A stretch of 64,000 nt of DNA from JAFAMS01 sp049520515 (GTDB taxonomy: Bacteria; Vulcanimicrobiota; Vulcanimicrobiia; Vulcanimicrobiales; Vulcanimicrobiaceae), in the NCBI GenBank assembly GCA_049520515.1, contig JBEKPS010000003.1:325532-389531 (forward strand). Direction: 5' to 3'. Made by a program: the position numbers and the translations under genes. Shown here in pieces: positions 42,302-51,697 of the stretch (within the stretch, counting starts at the first letter, position 1; each line of letters starts with the position of its first letter). The notes beneath the pieces were generated by a model, which was given only the letters and a program-made list of their open reading frames with translations, made no database searches and had not been told where the DNA came from.

Positions 42302-43972
42302 ATGAGTACCGCTCTCAGCTACGTCCACGGGGCAAGCGACGTCGAATTCATCGGTGCGACGATCGGCTCATATTTCGACGATGTCGTCAAACGCTTTCCG
42401 GATCGCGACGCCGTAGTCTCATCATATCAAGACGTTCGCCTGAGCTACCTCGAGCTGCAGCGAGCGGCCGAAGAGTTTGCGCGCGGTTTGATCGCGCTCG
42501 GTGTGGCGCACGGCGATCGCGTCGGGATTTGGTCGACCAACAACGCCGAATGGATTATCGCGCAGTTTGCGACGCCCAAGATCGGTGCAATCTTGGTCAA
42601 TATCAATCCGGCCTATCGCACCTCGGAAGTCTCCTACGCCCTGCAACAGAGCGGCGTCAGCGTGCTGCTCACGCAAGTGCGGCATAAGACGAGTGAGTAC
42701 GCCCGCATGCTGGCTGAGGTGCGTAACGCCCTGCCGTCGCTGCGGAAGATCGTGTTGATCGGCGACGATGATCCGGGCGTCGAGCTCGACGCCATCCGCT
42801 GGAACGACGTGCGGGCGCTCGGGATCGGGGTTTCGCCCGAGACGCTGGCGGAGCGGCAGAAGCGTACGCAGCCCGACGACGCGATCAATATTCAGTACAC
42901 CTCGGGTACGACCGGATTCCCCAAGGGCGCGACGCTCTCACACCATAGCCTGCTCAATAACGGATTCTTCATCGGTGAGGGCTGCGGGTACAGCGAGCTC
43001 GATCGCGTCTGCATTCCGGTCCCGTTCTATCACTGTTTTGGGATGGTACTCGGAAATCTCGCATGCGTGACGCACGGTGCCGCGATGATCATCCCTGCGC
43101 CGACCTTCGATCCAGCCGCGACACTCGAAGCAGTAGCGGCTGAACGCTGCACGTCCTTGTACGGCGTGCCGACGATGTTCATCGCGGAGCTTGCGTTGCC
43201 GAATTTCAAAGACTACGATTTGAGCTCGTTGCGGACCGGGATCATGGCCGGCTCGCCGTGTCCCGTCGAAGTCATGAAGCGCGTACAAGCCGAGATGCAC
43301 ATGCCTGAAGTGACGATATGCTACGGGATGACGGAGACGTCGCCGGTTAGTTTCCAAACCGGCAAGCACGACTCGATCGAAAAGCAGACGACGACCGTCG
43401 GTCGCGTTCATCCCCACGTCGAGTGTAAGATCCTCGACGAGCAAGGTCAGATCGTCCCGCGCGGGACGCCCGGTGAGCTGTGCACGCGCGGTTATCTGGT
43501 GATGCTTGGGTATTGGAACGACCCCGACAATACCGCCAAAGCGATCGATGCTGCGCGCTATATGCACACCGGCGACATCGCGATTATGGATGCCGAAGGC
43601 TACGTAAACATAAGCGGCCGCATCAAAGACATGGTGATTCGCGGCGGCGAGAACATCTATCCGCGCGAGATCGAAGAGTTCTTGTACTCACACCCTGCCG
43701 TCAAAGACGTCGCAGTCGTAGGCGTGCCGGACGCTAAATATGGCGAGGAGCTCTGCGCGTGGATCGTCCTCAAGGAGAACGCAAGCGTCGATCTGGCGTC
43801 AATTCAGGAGTTTTGCAAAGGCAAGATCGCGCATTATAAGATCCCGCGCTACGTCAAGATCGTCGAAACGTTCCCGATGACCGTGACCGGTAAAATCCAA
43901 AAATATAAGATGCGCGAAGCGTCCATTTCGGATCTGGGTCTCGAGGCCGCAGCGAAAATCGCGACCGCCTGA
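42302..43972 (+). CDS. Fatty-acyl-CoA synthetase (AMP-forming, AcsF/FadD-type)
   Basis: 556 residues; GGGGGAGGGAAG precedes the ATG at 42302. ANL ligase with P-loop YTSGTTGFPKGATL (about 199), YGMTETSPVSF (about 340), the hinge GRIKDMVIRGGENIYPREIE (about 440) and C-terminal PMTVTGKIQKYKM with the catalytic Lys. Forms acyl-CoA from medium- or long-chain acids. It follows the helicase gene by 11 bases and faces the end of the oxalate cluster with a 4-base gap. Confidence 0.9.
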   Translation: MSTALSYVHGASDVEFIGATIGSYFDDVVKRFPDRDAVVSSYQDVRLSYLELQRAAEEFARGLIALGVAHGDRVGIWSTNNAEWIIAQFATPKIGAILVNINPAYRTSEVSYALQQSGVSVLLTQVRHKTSEYARMLAEVRNALPSLRKIVLIGDDDPGVELDAIRWNDVRALGIGVSPETLAERQKRTQPDDAINIQYTSGTTGFPKGATLSHHSLLNNGFFIGEGCGYSELDRVCIPVPFYHCFGMVLGNLACVTHGAAMIIPAPTFDPAATLEAVAAERCTSLYGVPTMFIAELALPNFKDYDLSSLRTGIMAGSPCPVEVMKRVQAEMHMPEVTICYGMTETSPVSFQTGKHDSIEKQTTTVGRVHPHVECKILDEQGQIVPRGTPGELCTRGYLVMLGYWNDPDNTAKAIDAARYMHTGDIAIMDAEGYVNISGRIKDMVIRGGENIYPREIEEFLYSHPAVKDVAVVGVPDAKYGEELCAWIVLKENASVDLASIQEFCKGKIAHYKIPRYVKIVETFPMTVTGKIQKYKMREASISDLGLEAAAKIATA

Positions 43973-43976
43973 CGCT

Positions 43977-44981
43977 CTAGTTTACGCGGACGACGCGCAT
44001 AGCGGGCGCTGCAGGATCGCCGTCCTTCGTGAAGCGTACCGGTCCGAGCGCCGTGGAGAAACTCTGCGTTCGAAGTATCGCGGTTAGGTCGCTTCGGCCG
44101 CCGCCGGCACGCTTAAGAACTTGCGCGGCGACCTGGACCGCTGCGTACGTTCGGAGCGCGTCGTCGCTCGCAAATTCGAGTTCCCGCGCGTGATAGCGCT
44201 CGGCCACCGCAAGGATCGCGGGCGTGCGCGTAATCGGTGAGGCTGTCGCGCGGAAGAGCTGGCCTGCGTCGGCAAAGGCGGTTGGGTCGAAGCCTCGGTG
44301 TGACACTTCGATCAGGAGCGTGAGCGGATTCGCGCGCAGTGCCGTCCGCCTCGAGCAAAAGACCGGCTCGCGACTGGTTGTGGCGAAATAGACCGCGTCG
44401 GCGGATCTGACGCATTCGCCTCGCGTGACGCCCGGGAACGCGGTCATGATCCGTGCGCGCCGTTCTCCATCATCGGATGCGTCGTCGAGGACGCAGATGC
44501 GCGGACCGAACGACCGGCGCATGGTGCGATATGCCAGCTGCGCCAACTGATGTTCGCTCGGCGTCAGCCGAAAAACCGGCGACTGAGGATCGCTCGGTCC
44601 GCCGGCCGTGCCGCTGATTGCGACTTCATGCAACGCTCGTAGCGTGGGCGCTTGGGCAACGGCGACATTGCTGCGCAGCGGGCCGATGAGAATGCGCGTG
44701 TTCGAGCGCGCTGCAGCACGCGCGATCGCCGGTGCCGCCTCGACGTCCACCGAATTGTCGGTGCCTTCGTCTTGGTGTGCGTTTTCCACGGCTCCGGCGC
44801 CGGCCGGTGTCACCAATTTGATGTTGACGCCACTCGTCCGCAGATCGTCGACGGCCAGCCTGACCGCGTCGCGCAGGCGCAATCCGGCGGCGCCGTCATC
44901 GCCCGTAACCGGAAGATTGAGTGCGAGAGACAAAAGCGCGGCACCGAATAGCGCCGCGCTCGTTATCGAACCGAAGAACAA
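43977..44981 (-). CDS. Periplasmic type-1 binding-protein-like protein, exported
   Basis: 334 residues from TTG 44981, 1 base after the ModA-like stop. A hydrophobic N-terminus (LFFGSITSAALFGAALLSLA) serves as a signal or anchor. The body has the periplasmic-binding-protein type I layout seen in branched-chain amino acid receptors: LRDAVRLAVDDLRTSGVNIK, ILIGPLRSNVAVAQAP, FRLTPSEHQLAQLAYRTM, then a second lobe with AQVLKRAGG. The ligand is unknown. As the last gene of the oxalate cluster it might sense or bind a related acid. Confidence 0.68.
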   Translation of the reverse strand: MFFGSITSAALFGAALLSLALNLPVTGDDGAAGLRLRDAVRLAVDDLRTSGVNIKLVTPAGAGAVENAHQDEGTDNSVDVEAAPAIARAAARSNTRILIGPLRSNVAVAQAPTLRALHEVAISGTAGGPSDPQSPVFRLTPSEHQLAQLAYRTMRRSFGPRICVLDDASDDGERRARIMTAFPGVTRGECVRSADAVYFATTSREPVFCSRRTALRANPLTLLIEVSHRGFDPTAFADAGQLFRATASPITRTPAILAVAERYHARELEFASDDALRTYAAVQVAAQVLKRAGGGRSDLTAILRTQSFSTALGPVRFTKDGDPAAPAMRVVRVN

Positions 44982-44982
44982 C

Positions 44983-45753
44983 CTATTTCGGGGGAGGCGG
45001 CAGGTAGTTGAATTTCCGGAGCGTTGCGAGACCCACCGGACCCGAAGCAAAGTCTGCAAAGTCCTTCGCTGTGGCAGCGTTCTTGGACGCTTTGACGACC
45101 GCGATTTGATAGGTCGAAACGACGTTGTACTTATCGTCGATCATGATCGTTTGATACTTGGATGGATCGACGTCCGACGCGAACGTGATCGTCGCGTCGG
45201 CTTTCGGTCCGAGCGCGGCCAACACGTCGCTGCCTTTGTCTTCTTGGACGACGATGTTCTTACGAACGTTCTGGACGAAGTCGAATCCCCACTCGGCGGC
45301 GCCTTTTTGAATGACTTGACTGGCGATCGTGCCGACGGCCGAGGATGGCGTGCCGAGCGAGAGCTTGACGCCGGGATTGGCGAGATCTTTGAGGCCCGTA
45401 ACTTTACCCGGATTGCCTTTGGGGACGAGGATGACTTCTTTGTTTTGTAAGATGTCGATGGGCTTTTCGAGGAGACTTTCCTCGCGTTTGAGGATCGTGC
45501 TACCGGCCATCGCGACATCGGCAGGTTTGCCTTCGTCAACCATCTTCGCGATCGTAGCGCCGCCGAGAAATTGCGGCTTGATCTCGACACTGGGATGTTT
45601 GGCTTCGTAGTCTTTGATGATCTCGGTGAAGGCGTGTTGTGCATTCGACGCGATCAGCACGTCGAGCTGGACCTTGTCGGCCGCGCGCGTCGGAACTACT
45701 GAAGCGGTGACGACGAGCGCGAGCGTGGCCGCAAAGAAGAAGCTGCGTTTCAT
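44983..45753 (-). CDS. ModA-like extracellular solute-binding protein
   Basis: 256 residues with a clean signal peptide (MKRSFFFAATLALVVTAS...PTRAA). The SBP type II pattern of the ModA family is present: LDVLIASNAQHAFTEIIKDY, GKPADVAMAG, ILVPKGNPGKVTGLKDL, PGVKLSLGTPSSAVG. It ends in a proline-rich PPPPK. ModA proteins bind molybdate or tungstate, and an adjacent Mo/W formate dehydrogenase would make that sensible. No ModB or ModC genes are present here, and other anions are possible. Confidence 0.78.
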   Translation of the reverse strand: MKRSFFFAATLALVVTASVVPTRAADKVQLDVLIASNAQHAFTEIIKDYEAKHPSVEIKPQFLGGATIAKMVDEGKPADVAMAGSTILKREESLLEKPIDILQNKEVILVPKGNPGKVTGLKDLANPGVKLSLGTPSSAVGTIASQVIQKGAAEWGFDFVQNVRKNIVVQEDKGSDVLAALGPKADATITFASDVDPSKYQTIMIDDKYNVVSTYQIAVVKASKNAATAKDFADFASGPVGLATLRKFNYLPPPPK

Positions 45754-45764
45754 TATTGTTGTCC

Positions 45765-47075
45765 TTAACTAGCCGGTACTGCAGCCGGAACGGCTGGTTC
45801 CGGGACAGGTTGTTTGTTATCCCAGAGGCGGACGGGCTTAAGAACGCCGATCGCCATGACGGCAGCGATGACGTTCATCGCGGCGGCAATCTCGAGCGCG
45901 GCTGACCAGCTGCCCGTAGCAGCTGTGATGACGCTCGCCAACGGAACGATCAGGGCGGCGGTGCCTTTCGCCGTGTACAGCATTCCGTAGTTCGTCGTCG
46001 CGTATCTTTGACCGAAATGGTCGCGCGTCGTCGACGGGAAGATACTGAAGATCTCTCCCCATGCGAAGAATACGAGTCCGGAGAGGATGACGAATGAAAC
46101 CGGTGTCGTCCCCCACTTCATCAGCGCTAGAATGCCGATGCCTTCAATCAGGAATGCCCAGAACATTGTAATCTCACGTCCGGCGCGATCTGAGATGAAG
46201 CCGAGCAGCGGGCGGGTGACGCCGTTCATGATGTTGTTCAGCGACAGCGCAAAGGTCAACGCCGGCAAAGTAATTCCGAGCAGCGAGACTGGGAACGTGT
46301 CGACATAGTAATCTTTCGCGATCGGACCGAGCTGCGCGACGGCCATAAGCCCGCCGGCCGCGACCAACACGAACATCACGTACATCACCCAGAATACGGG
46401 AGAGCGTAGCGTCTGGGCGGGAGTGTGATCGTACGTCCCTTGCAGCACGCGCGGCGGCGTCGTATCGACGGGTTTCGTCTTGGGCGGCGTGATCAGGATG
46501 AGCGAGGCGATCACGATGATTGCGCCTTGCAGAATACCGAAGAACAAAAACGTGTGCTGATAACCGCTCGATGCGATCATCATGGTCAGTGGAACGACCG
46601 TAATGGCCGCGCCGGCGCCGAACCCCGCGGACGTCAAACCCGCCGCGAGACCACGGCGTCCGGCGAACCACTTGAGTGCGTTACCGATGCAGGTGCCGTA
46701 GACAATACCTGCGCCGACGCCGGCGACCGCGCCCCCGATGTAGAGCATTGGCAGCGTCGTGGCGCTCGAATCGATGACCCATGCAAGACCTGCAAGAATG
46801 CCGCCGATCATGACCATCACGCGTGGCCCATGGCGGTCGACGAGCGCGGCCTCGAATGGCACAAGCCACGTCTCGACCAGTACGAAGACCGTGAACGAGA
46901 CTTGAATCGCCGCTATGCCCCAGCCGTTCTTCGCGGCCATCGGGTTAACGAACGCCGTCCACCCGTACTGATAGTTCGCAACCATCGCCATGCAAACGAT
47001 GCCTGCGACAAGTTGAACCCATGGGTTCTTTAACCCGCGGTATTCCGTACCCAGCGTTTCTGAAGTTGTTGACAT
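45765..47075 (-). CDS. Oxalate/formate antiporter-like MFS transporter (OxlT family)
   Basis: 436 residues; the ATG at 47075 follows GGAGG with 6-base spacing. Twelve hydrophobic helices in the MFS order; N-terminal NPWVQLVAGIVCMAMVANYQ, GWTAFVNPM, then FEAALVDRHGPRVMVMIGG in loop 2-3 and IGGAVAGVGAGIVYGTCIGN. The second half contains LNNIMNGVTRPLLGFISDRA and the C-terminal basic tail. OxlT exchanges oxalate for formate at the inner membrane. Its place beside frc, oxc and formate dehydrogenase supports that role. Confidence 0.88.
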   Translation of the reverse strand: MSTTSETLGTEYRGLKNPWVQLVAGIVCMAMVANYQYGWTAFVNPMAAKNGWGIAAIQVSFTVFVLVETWLVPFEAALVDRHGPRVMVMIGGILAGLAWVIDSSATTLPMLYIGGAVAGVGAGIVYGTCIGNALKWFAGRRGLAAGLTSAGFGAGAAITVVPLTMMIASSGYQHTFLFFGILQGAIIVIASLILITPPKTKPVDTTPPRVLQGTYDHTPAQTLRSPVFWVMYVMFVLVAAGGLMAVAQLGPIAKDYYVDTFPVSLLGITLPALTFALSLNNIMNGVTRPLLGFISDRAGREITMFWAFLIEGIGILALMKWGTTPVSFVILSGLVFFAWGEIFSIFPSTTRDHFGQRYATTNYGMLYTAKGTAALIVPLASVITAATGSWSAALEIAAAMNVIAAVMAIGVLKPVRLWDNKQPVPEPAVPAAVPAS

Positions 47076-47098
47076 CCTGCCCCTCCGATAGTTGTTGT

Positions 47099-47974
47099 CT
47101 AGGCTTCCCCCGATGTGCTTTGAACGTAGACGCCGCCGAAGCGTCCCTTGACGCAAAGGTGGCCGCTGGTGACGCCGTTTTCGACCGGTGACGTCACTTT
47201 CACGATAGAGTTGTCTTGTACATGAAGTGTTAAGGTGCAGCCGACGCCGCAATACGAACAAATCGTATCGGTCGCCGTCTGCTCTTTTTCGTCCCACGTG
47301 CCGGCTTCGCGCATCTCGTGCTCGGAGCTGAACATCAGCGCACCCGTTGGGCACACGCCGATGCAGTTGCCGCAGTATACGCACGCCGAATCGGGCAGCG
47401 GAACGTCGAATTCGGTCGAGATGTGGGCGTCGAATCCGCGTCCGGCCATCGCGATCGCGAACGTGTTTTGCGCGTCGGTCCCGCAGGCTTCGACGCACTT
47501 ATAGCAGGCGATGCACTTCGAGTAATCGCGCACGTAGAGATCGTTGTCTATTTTTATGGGTTGGGCCACCGTCGCGGCTTCCGCGCCGTAGCGACCGGGG
47601 TCGGCGTCGTATTGCGCGATGTAGCGCTGCGCGTCCGGCGCGGTCGAGAGATCGACTGACGAGCCGAGAAATTCGAGCACCATCTTGCGGCTATGACGGA
47701 CGCGCTCGGAGTCGGTCTTTACCACCATTCCGGCTTCGGCTTTGCGAGCGCAGGACGGCACGAGCACGCGCGAGCCTTCGACTTCGACGACGCAGACGCG
47801 GCAGGCGTTTACCGGTGTAAGATTTTCGAGATAGCAGAGGGTCGGCGTTTCGATCGCCGCTTGGCGGCAGGCTTCGAGCAGCGTCATTCCCTCGGTAACG
47901 GTAACGGTCTTGCCGTCGATCGTTATCTCGAGCGTGCGCGGCGGCGCTTCGAACGGTGCGTGTGGAACGATCAT
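47099..47974 (-). CDS. Formate dehydrogenase alpha N-terminal iron-sulfur module (separate gene)
   Basis: 291 residues from ATG 47974, overlapping the GB-fusion stop (ATGA). Equivalent to the first third of FdsA/FdhA. Contents in order: a [2Fe-2S] ferredoxin domain (about 15-95; CYLENLTPVNACRVC ... PSC), two [4Fe-4S] clusters (CIACYKCVEACG about 153, CVYCGNCIGVCP about 200) and the molybdopterin-oxidoreductase [4Fe-4S] fold (CSYCGVGC ... LCVKGRFG, about 245-283). It ends shortly after, exactly where the bis-MGD catalytic domains would begin. Those are encoded by 49755-51686. It probably assembles with that chain and passes electrons to the NuoE/F-like subunit. Confidence 0.88.
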   Translation of the reverse strand: MIVPHAPFEAPPRTLEITIDGKTVTVTEGMTLLEACRQAAIETPTLCYLENLTPVNACRVCVVEVEGSRVLVPSCARKAEAGMVVKTDSERVRHSRKMVLEFLGSSVDLSTAPDAQRYIAQYDADPGRYGAEAATVAQPIKIDNDLYVRDYSKCIACYKCVEACGTDAQNTFAIAMAGRGFDAHISTEFDVPLPDSACVYCGNCIGVCPTGALMFSSEHEMREAGTWDEKEQTATDTICSYCGVGCTLTLHVQDNSIVKVTSPVENGVTSGHLCVKGRFGGVYVQSTSGEA

Positions 47975-49755
47975 GCGAGTAATCCCAATTTGAGTGCGGA
48001 ATCGATTGCGCCGGCGGCGGTTTGTCCCAGACCACAGATTGACGCGTCGCGCATGACGCGTCCAACGTCGGCCAGCAAGTCGACGTCGACGGTACGTTTG
48101 TCGATTGGCGAGTGGGCGATGCGATGCAACGCTTCTTCCTGACGAACGGTGCCGACGCGACACGGCACGCACTGACCACACGACTCGTCGCGGAAGAAGG
48201 CTGCGATGCGGTGCAGCGTGTGACCGAGATCGATCGATTCGTCGAAGACCATTACGACGCCGGATCCGAGCGTTGTCCCCGCGGCGCGCGTCGCTTCGAA
48301 CGTTAGCGGCATCGAGAGGGCATCCGGGCCGACGAACGAGCCGGCTGCGCCGCCCATCAGAACCGTTCGAAGCTTCTTGCCTCCGCGTAGACCGCCGCCG
48401 AGCTCGATTAACTCACCAAGCGTCGTTCCGAACGGCACTTCATAAACGCCCGGCCGCTCGACGCAGCCGGACAGGCAGAAGAGCTTCGGTCCGGTTGAGT
48501 TCTCCGTGCCGATGCGTGCAAAGGCGTCACCGCCCTCGAGGATGATCAGCGGCAGACACACCAGCGTTTCGACGTTGTTGGCGAGCGTCGGTTTCCCGAA
48601 CACGCCCGATTGCGCGGGGAACGGCGGCTTGTTGCGCGGCTCACCGCGTTTGCCTTCGATCGAATTGAAGAGCGCGGTCTCTTCGCCGCAGATATACGCA
48701 CCCGCGCCGCGGCGGATCTCGATGTCGAAGTTCAACCCTTTGCCGAAGATGTTCTCACCGAGCAAGCCGCGAGTGCGAGCCTGATCGATTGCGTTCTGTA
48801 AACGAGCCGCCGCCAGCGGATACTCGCCGCGCACGTAAATGAAGCCTTGTTCGCAACCGCCGCCGAGCGCTGCAATCGTCATTGCTTCAATCACCGCGAA
48901 CGGATCGTTCTCCATCACGACCCGGTCTTTGAATGTTCCCGGTTCGGATTCGTCGGCATTGCAGACGAGATAATGCGGACGCACCGCTTCTTTGGCGACC
49001 GCATCCATCTTGCGACCGGTCGGGAACGCGGCGCCGCCGCGTCCCACGAGCTTCGATGCGTTTACTTCGCGCACCACGCCGGCTGGACCGAGCTCGAGCG
49101 CGCGGCGCAGCGCAACATAACCTCCATGCGCACGATACTCGTCGATATCTTCGGGGTTGATCTTTCCGACGCGTGCGAGCAACTTGAACGGACCGCCGCC
49201 GATGTTGGGGCGGGAAGCACCGTTACGTGAAGCCGCGCCGATCGTTCCGCCCTGCGCAAGGCTCGTGACGTCGCCTGCATTCATTGGTGCGACCGCGCGT
49301 CCCCAGGGAACCGGCCCGGCTTCGATGACGAGCGCCGCAGGGGCGCGTTCGCAAAGTCCGAGGCATGGACTCCGCAGCCACGTGAAGCTTCCGTCCGCGG
49401 TAATGGAAGGCGTGCCGGCTTTACCGCAGGTGCGTTCGAGCTCGGCGCACAGGGCGTCTGCGCCATTCGTTTGACACGCGATGTCGTCGCAGACGTGCAC
49501 GACCTTTCGCGGCTGCTCCTTCATCGCGAACATCGCGTAGAACGTCGCAACACCGTACACTTCGGCGGGCGCGACGTCCAAGCGTTCGGAGATGAGATTG
49601 AGCGCACCGGCGCTGATCCAGCCGACACGGTCGTTGACCGAATGCAGGGCCGGAAGCAACAGGTCGCGGCGTGGGATTTCTCGCTCGAGAAATGTCTCGA
49701 TCGCGGACCGCTCCTCGTCCGTCGGTTGTGCCGACGTGAAGTGCAGGTCGGGCAC
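47971..49755 (-). CDS. Formate dehydrogenase NuoE-NuoF-type fused beta/gamma subunit
   Basis: 594 residues from GTG 49755. Residues 1-150 are a NuoE/FdsG-like [2Fe-2S] domain (C89, C94 in VCDDIACQTN; then SPCLGLCERA). Residues about 185-590 are NuoF/FdsB-like: FMN/NADH site GRGGAAFPTGRKM, NADESEPGTFKDR, YICGEETALFNSIEGKRG, and the [4Fe-4S] ligands ESCGQCVPCR with a later Cys (ASICGLG). Accepts electrons from the Fe-S module and reduces NAD+. G and B subunits are separate in many proteobacteria; here they are one chain. Overlaps both neighbours by 1-4 bases. Confidence 0.92.
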   Translation of the reverse strand: MPDLHFTSAQPTDEERSAIETFLEREIPRRDLLLPALHSVNDRVGWISAGALNLISERLDVAPAEVYGVATFYAMFAMKEQPRKVVHVCDDIACQTNGADALCAELERTCGKAGTPSITADGSFTWLRSPCLGLCERAPAALVIEAGPVPWGRAVAPMNAGDVTSLAQGGTIGAASRNGASRPNIGGGPFKLLARVGKINPEDIDEYRAHGGYVALRRALELGPAGVVREVNASKLVGRGGAAFPTGRKMDAVAKEAVRPHYLVCNADESEPGTFKDRVVMENDPFAVIEAMTIAALGGGCEQGFIYVRGEYPLAAARLQNAIDQARTRGLLGENIFGKGLNFDIEIRRGAGAYICGEETALFNSIEGKRGEPRNKPPFPAQSGVFGKPTLANNVETLVCLPLIILEGGDAFARIGTENSTGPKLFCLSGCVERPGVYEVPFGTTLGELIELGGGLRGGKKLRTVLMGGAAGSFVGPDALSMPLTFEATRAAGTTLGSGVVMVFDESIDLGHTLHRIAAFFRDESCGQCVPCRVGTVRQEEALHRIAHSPIDKRTVDVDLLADVGRVMRDASICGLGQTAAGAIDSALKLGLLA

Positions 49756-51686
49756 TAGGCGCTCACCGCTTGCGCGGACTTGGCTTTATCGCGTGCCGGG
49801 GCAACCTTTTCGATCGCAACGGCAGCGGCTTTGAATTCGGCCGTTCCCGATTTTGGATCGATGGCGTCGATCGTCAGTACGTTGGTGGCGATGTCATCGT
49901 TGAAGTGGAACGTCGTGAACACAAGGCCGGCGCGCAAGCCCGAATCGATGTGCACGGGCATCTCGACCGCGCCGCGACGCGAACTAACGCGGATGGTCTC
50001 GCCTTCCTCAAGCTGGTATTGCCGCGCATCTTCCGGTGAGATGTCGAGCGTTTCGCCGCGACGCAGCGGCGAGACATAGCCGCCGCTTTGGACGCCGGTG
50101 TTGTAGGAGTCCAGGCGCCGGCCCGTCGTGAGCCGCAATGGAAATGCGTCGTCGAGTTTTTCGACCGGCGGATCGTCTTCAACCGCTGCGAAGGGCGCAC
50201 GCGGACCGATGATCGGATCTTCCCACAAACGGCCGTGCAAGAAGACCTCGCCCGGATGATTCAAGTCGTAACAGGGCCATTGAATCCCGCCGAGCGCCTC
50301 GAGACGCTCGTACGTCATGCCGCAATGCCAGGGCGAGAGATCGCGGACTTCTTGCCACATTGCCGCCGGCGTCGCGTCGCCCCAATCGGAACCGAGGCGC
50401 TTTGCCAATTCGGCGATGATCTCGATGTCGTCGCGCGCTTCACCCGGAGGATTCAGTGCTTTGCGCACGCGCTGTACGCGGCGTTCGCTATTCGTGACGG
50501 TGCCGTCCGATTCGCACCAGCTGGCCGAAGCGGGGAAAACGACGTCGGCGAGCTCGCCGGTTTTGGTCAGGAAGATGTCCTGGACGATCAGACACTTCAA
50601 GCTGCGAAGCAGACGCATCCCTTTCTCTTGATCGGCTTCGGATTGTGCCGGATTCTCACCGATCACGTAGAGCGTATCGAGCTCGCCGTGCTCGACCGCT
50701 TCGAATATCTGCGAGAGATTTTTGCCGTTGCGTTCCGGGAGCGGTGAGGCATGCCAGGCCGCTTCGAATTTGGCGCGCGACTGCGGGTTCTCGACGTCTT
50801 GACCGCCGGGATATTTGTTCGGGATGGCGCCCATGTCGCCGCCGCCTTGGACGTTATTCTGTCCGCGCAGCGGGCATACGCCCGAGGCCCAGCGTCCGAC
50901 GTGACCGGTGAGCAGCGAGAGATTGATCAACGAACGCACGTTATCGACCGCGTTGTGATGTTCGGTGATGCCGAGCGTCCAGCAGATGATCGCGCGTTCG
51001 GCCCGCGCATAGGCATGCGCGACCTGACGAATTGCAGCAGCCGGAACGCCGGTGATAGACTCAGCGTATTCCGGTGTGTAACGTTCGACGCAGGCCTTGT
51101 AGGCATCGAAATCAGATGTGGCGCGCTCGATAAAGGCGCGATTCTCGAGACCCGCGGCCAGAATTTCGTGTCCAACGGCATTTGCGAGTGCAATGTCGCT
51201 ACCGACTTCGAGCCCCATCCAGAGATCGGCCCATTTGGCGCTGCTCGTACGGCGCGGATCGACAACGTACATTTTCGCGCCGTTGTGAATTCCTTTGAGG
51301 ACGTGATGGAAGAAGATCGGATGCGTATCACGCGCGTTCGAACCCCAAAGGATGATGAGATCCGTCTCTTCGACCTCGCGGTAGGAGCTGGTCCCACCGC
51401 CCGCACCGAACACTGTCGTCAGACCGACGACGCTGGGAGCGTGTCAAGTTCTATTGCACGAGTCGATGTTGTTGCTGCGCATCACCGCTCGCGAGAACTT
51501 TTGCGCAGCGTAGTTCATCTCGTTGGTTGCCTTCGAGCAGCTGAACATTCCATAGGTTTTGGTGGCCCCACGCTCGCGTGCATCGCGCAAACCTGCCGCG
51601 GCGCGATCGAGCGCCTCGTCCCAGGTTGCTTTGCGAAGTTCCCCATTCTCGCGAACGAGCGGATGCATGAGTCGCGTGTACGCCAT
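49755..51686 (-). CDS. Formate dehydrogenase catalytic subunit, selenoprotein (TGA = selenocysteine 81)
   Basis: 643 residues if the in-frame TGA at 51444-51446 is read as selenocysteine. The ATG at 51686 has AGGAG 8 bases upstream. Before the TGA: SWDEAL-like ATWDEALDRAAAGL, FSCSKATNEMNYAAQKF, NNIDSCNRT. After it, in the same frame: HAPSVVGLTTVFGAGGGTSS, where Sec-His is the active-site pair of formate dehydrogenases. The bis-MGD domains continue (LLWGSNARDTHP-like, PLRGQNNVQGGGDMG, ENPAQSEADQ) and a C-terminal MopB domain ends the chain. A SECIS hairpin follows the TGA directly. The protein lacks the N-terminal Fe-S domains, which are encoded at 47099-47974. Confidence 0.92.
51415..51446 (-). 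promoter_or_regulatory. Bacterial SECIS element at the formate dehydrogenase selenocysteine codon
   Basis: Reading the minus strand: TGA (51446-51444), 12 bases, then stem GTCGTC (51431-51426), loop GGTCT (51425-51421) and stem GACGAC (51420-51415). The 6-bp stem is perfect. The GGTCT loop about 18 bases after the UGA matches the SelB-binding apical loop of the E. coli fdhF element, which also begins UGA-CAC. It directs Sec insertion instead of termination. Confidence 0.88.
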
Positions 51687-51697
51687 GAAATTATCTC

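Noticed and set aside
47076..47498. Upstream extension of the OxlT-like gene to 47498
   Set aside because: Arg-rich antisense-like sequence; ATG 47075 has a perfect GGAGG site and yields a standard 12-helix transporter.
47975..48181. N-terminal extension of the FDH iron-sulfur gene to 48181
   Set aside because: It lies within the fused NuoE/F-like gene; ATG 47974 overlapping its stop gives a normal ferredoxin start.
51413..51446. Stop codon splitting the formate dehydrogenase catalytic gene, as if a pseudogene or two genes
   Set aside because: Both halves share one frame, the TGA sits exactly at the Cys/Sec active-site position, and a canonical SECIS hairpin follows.
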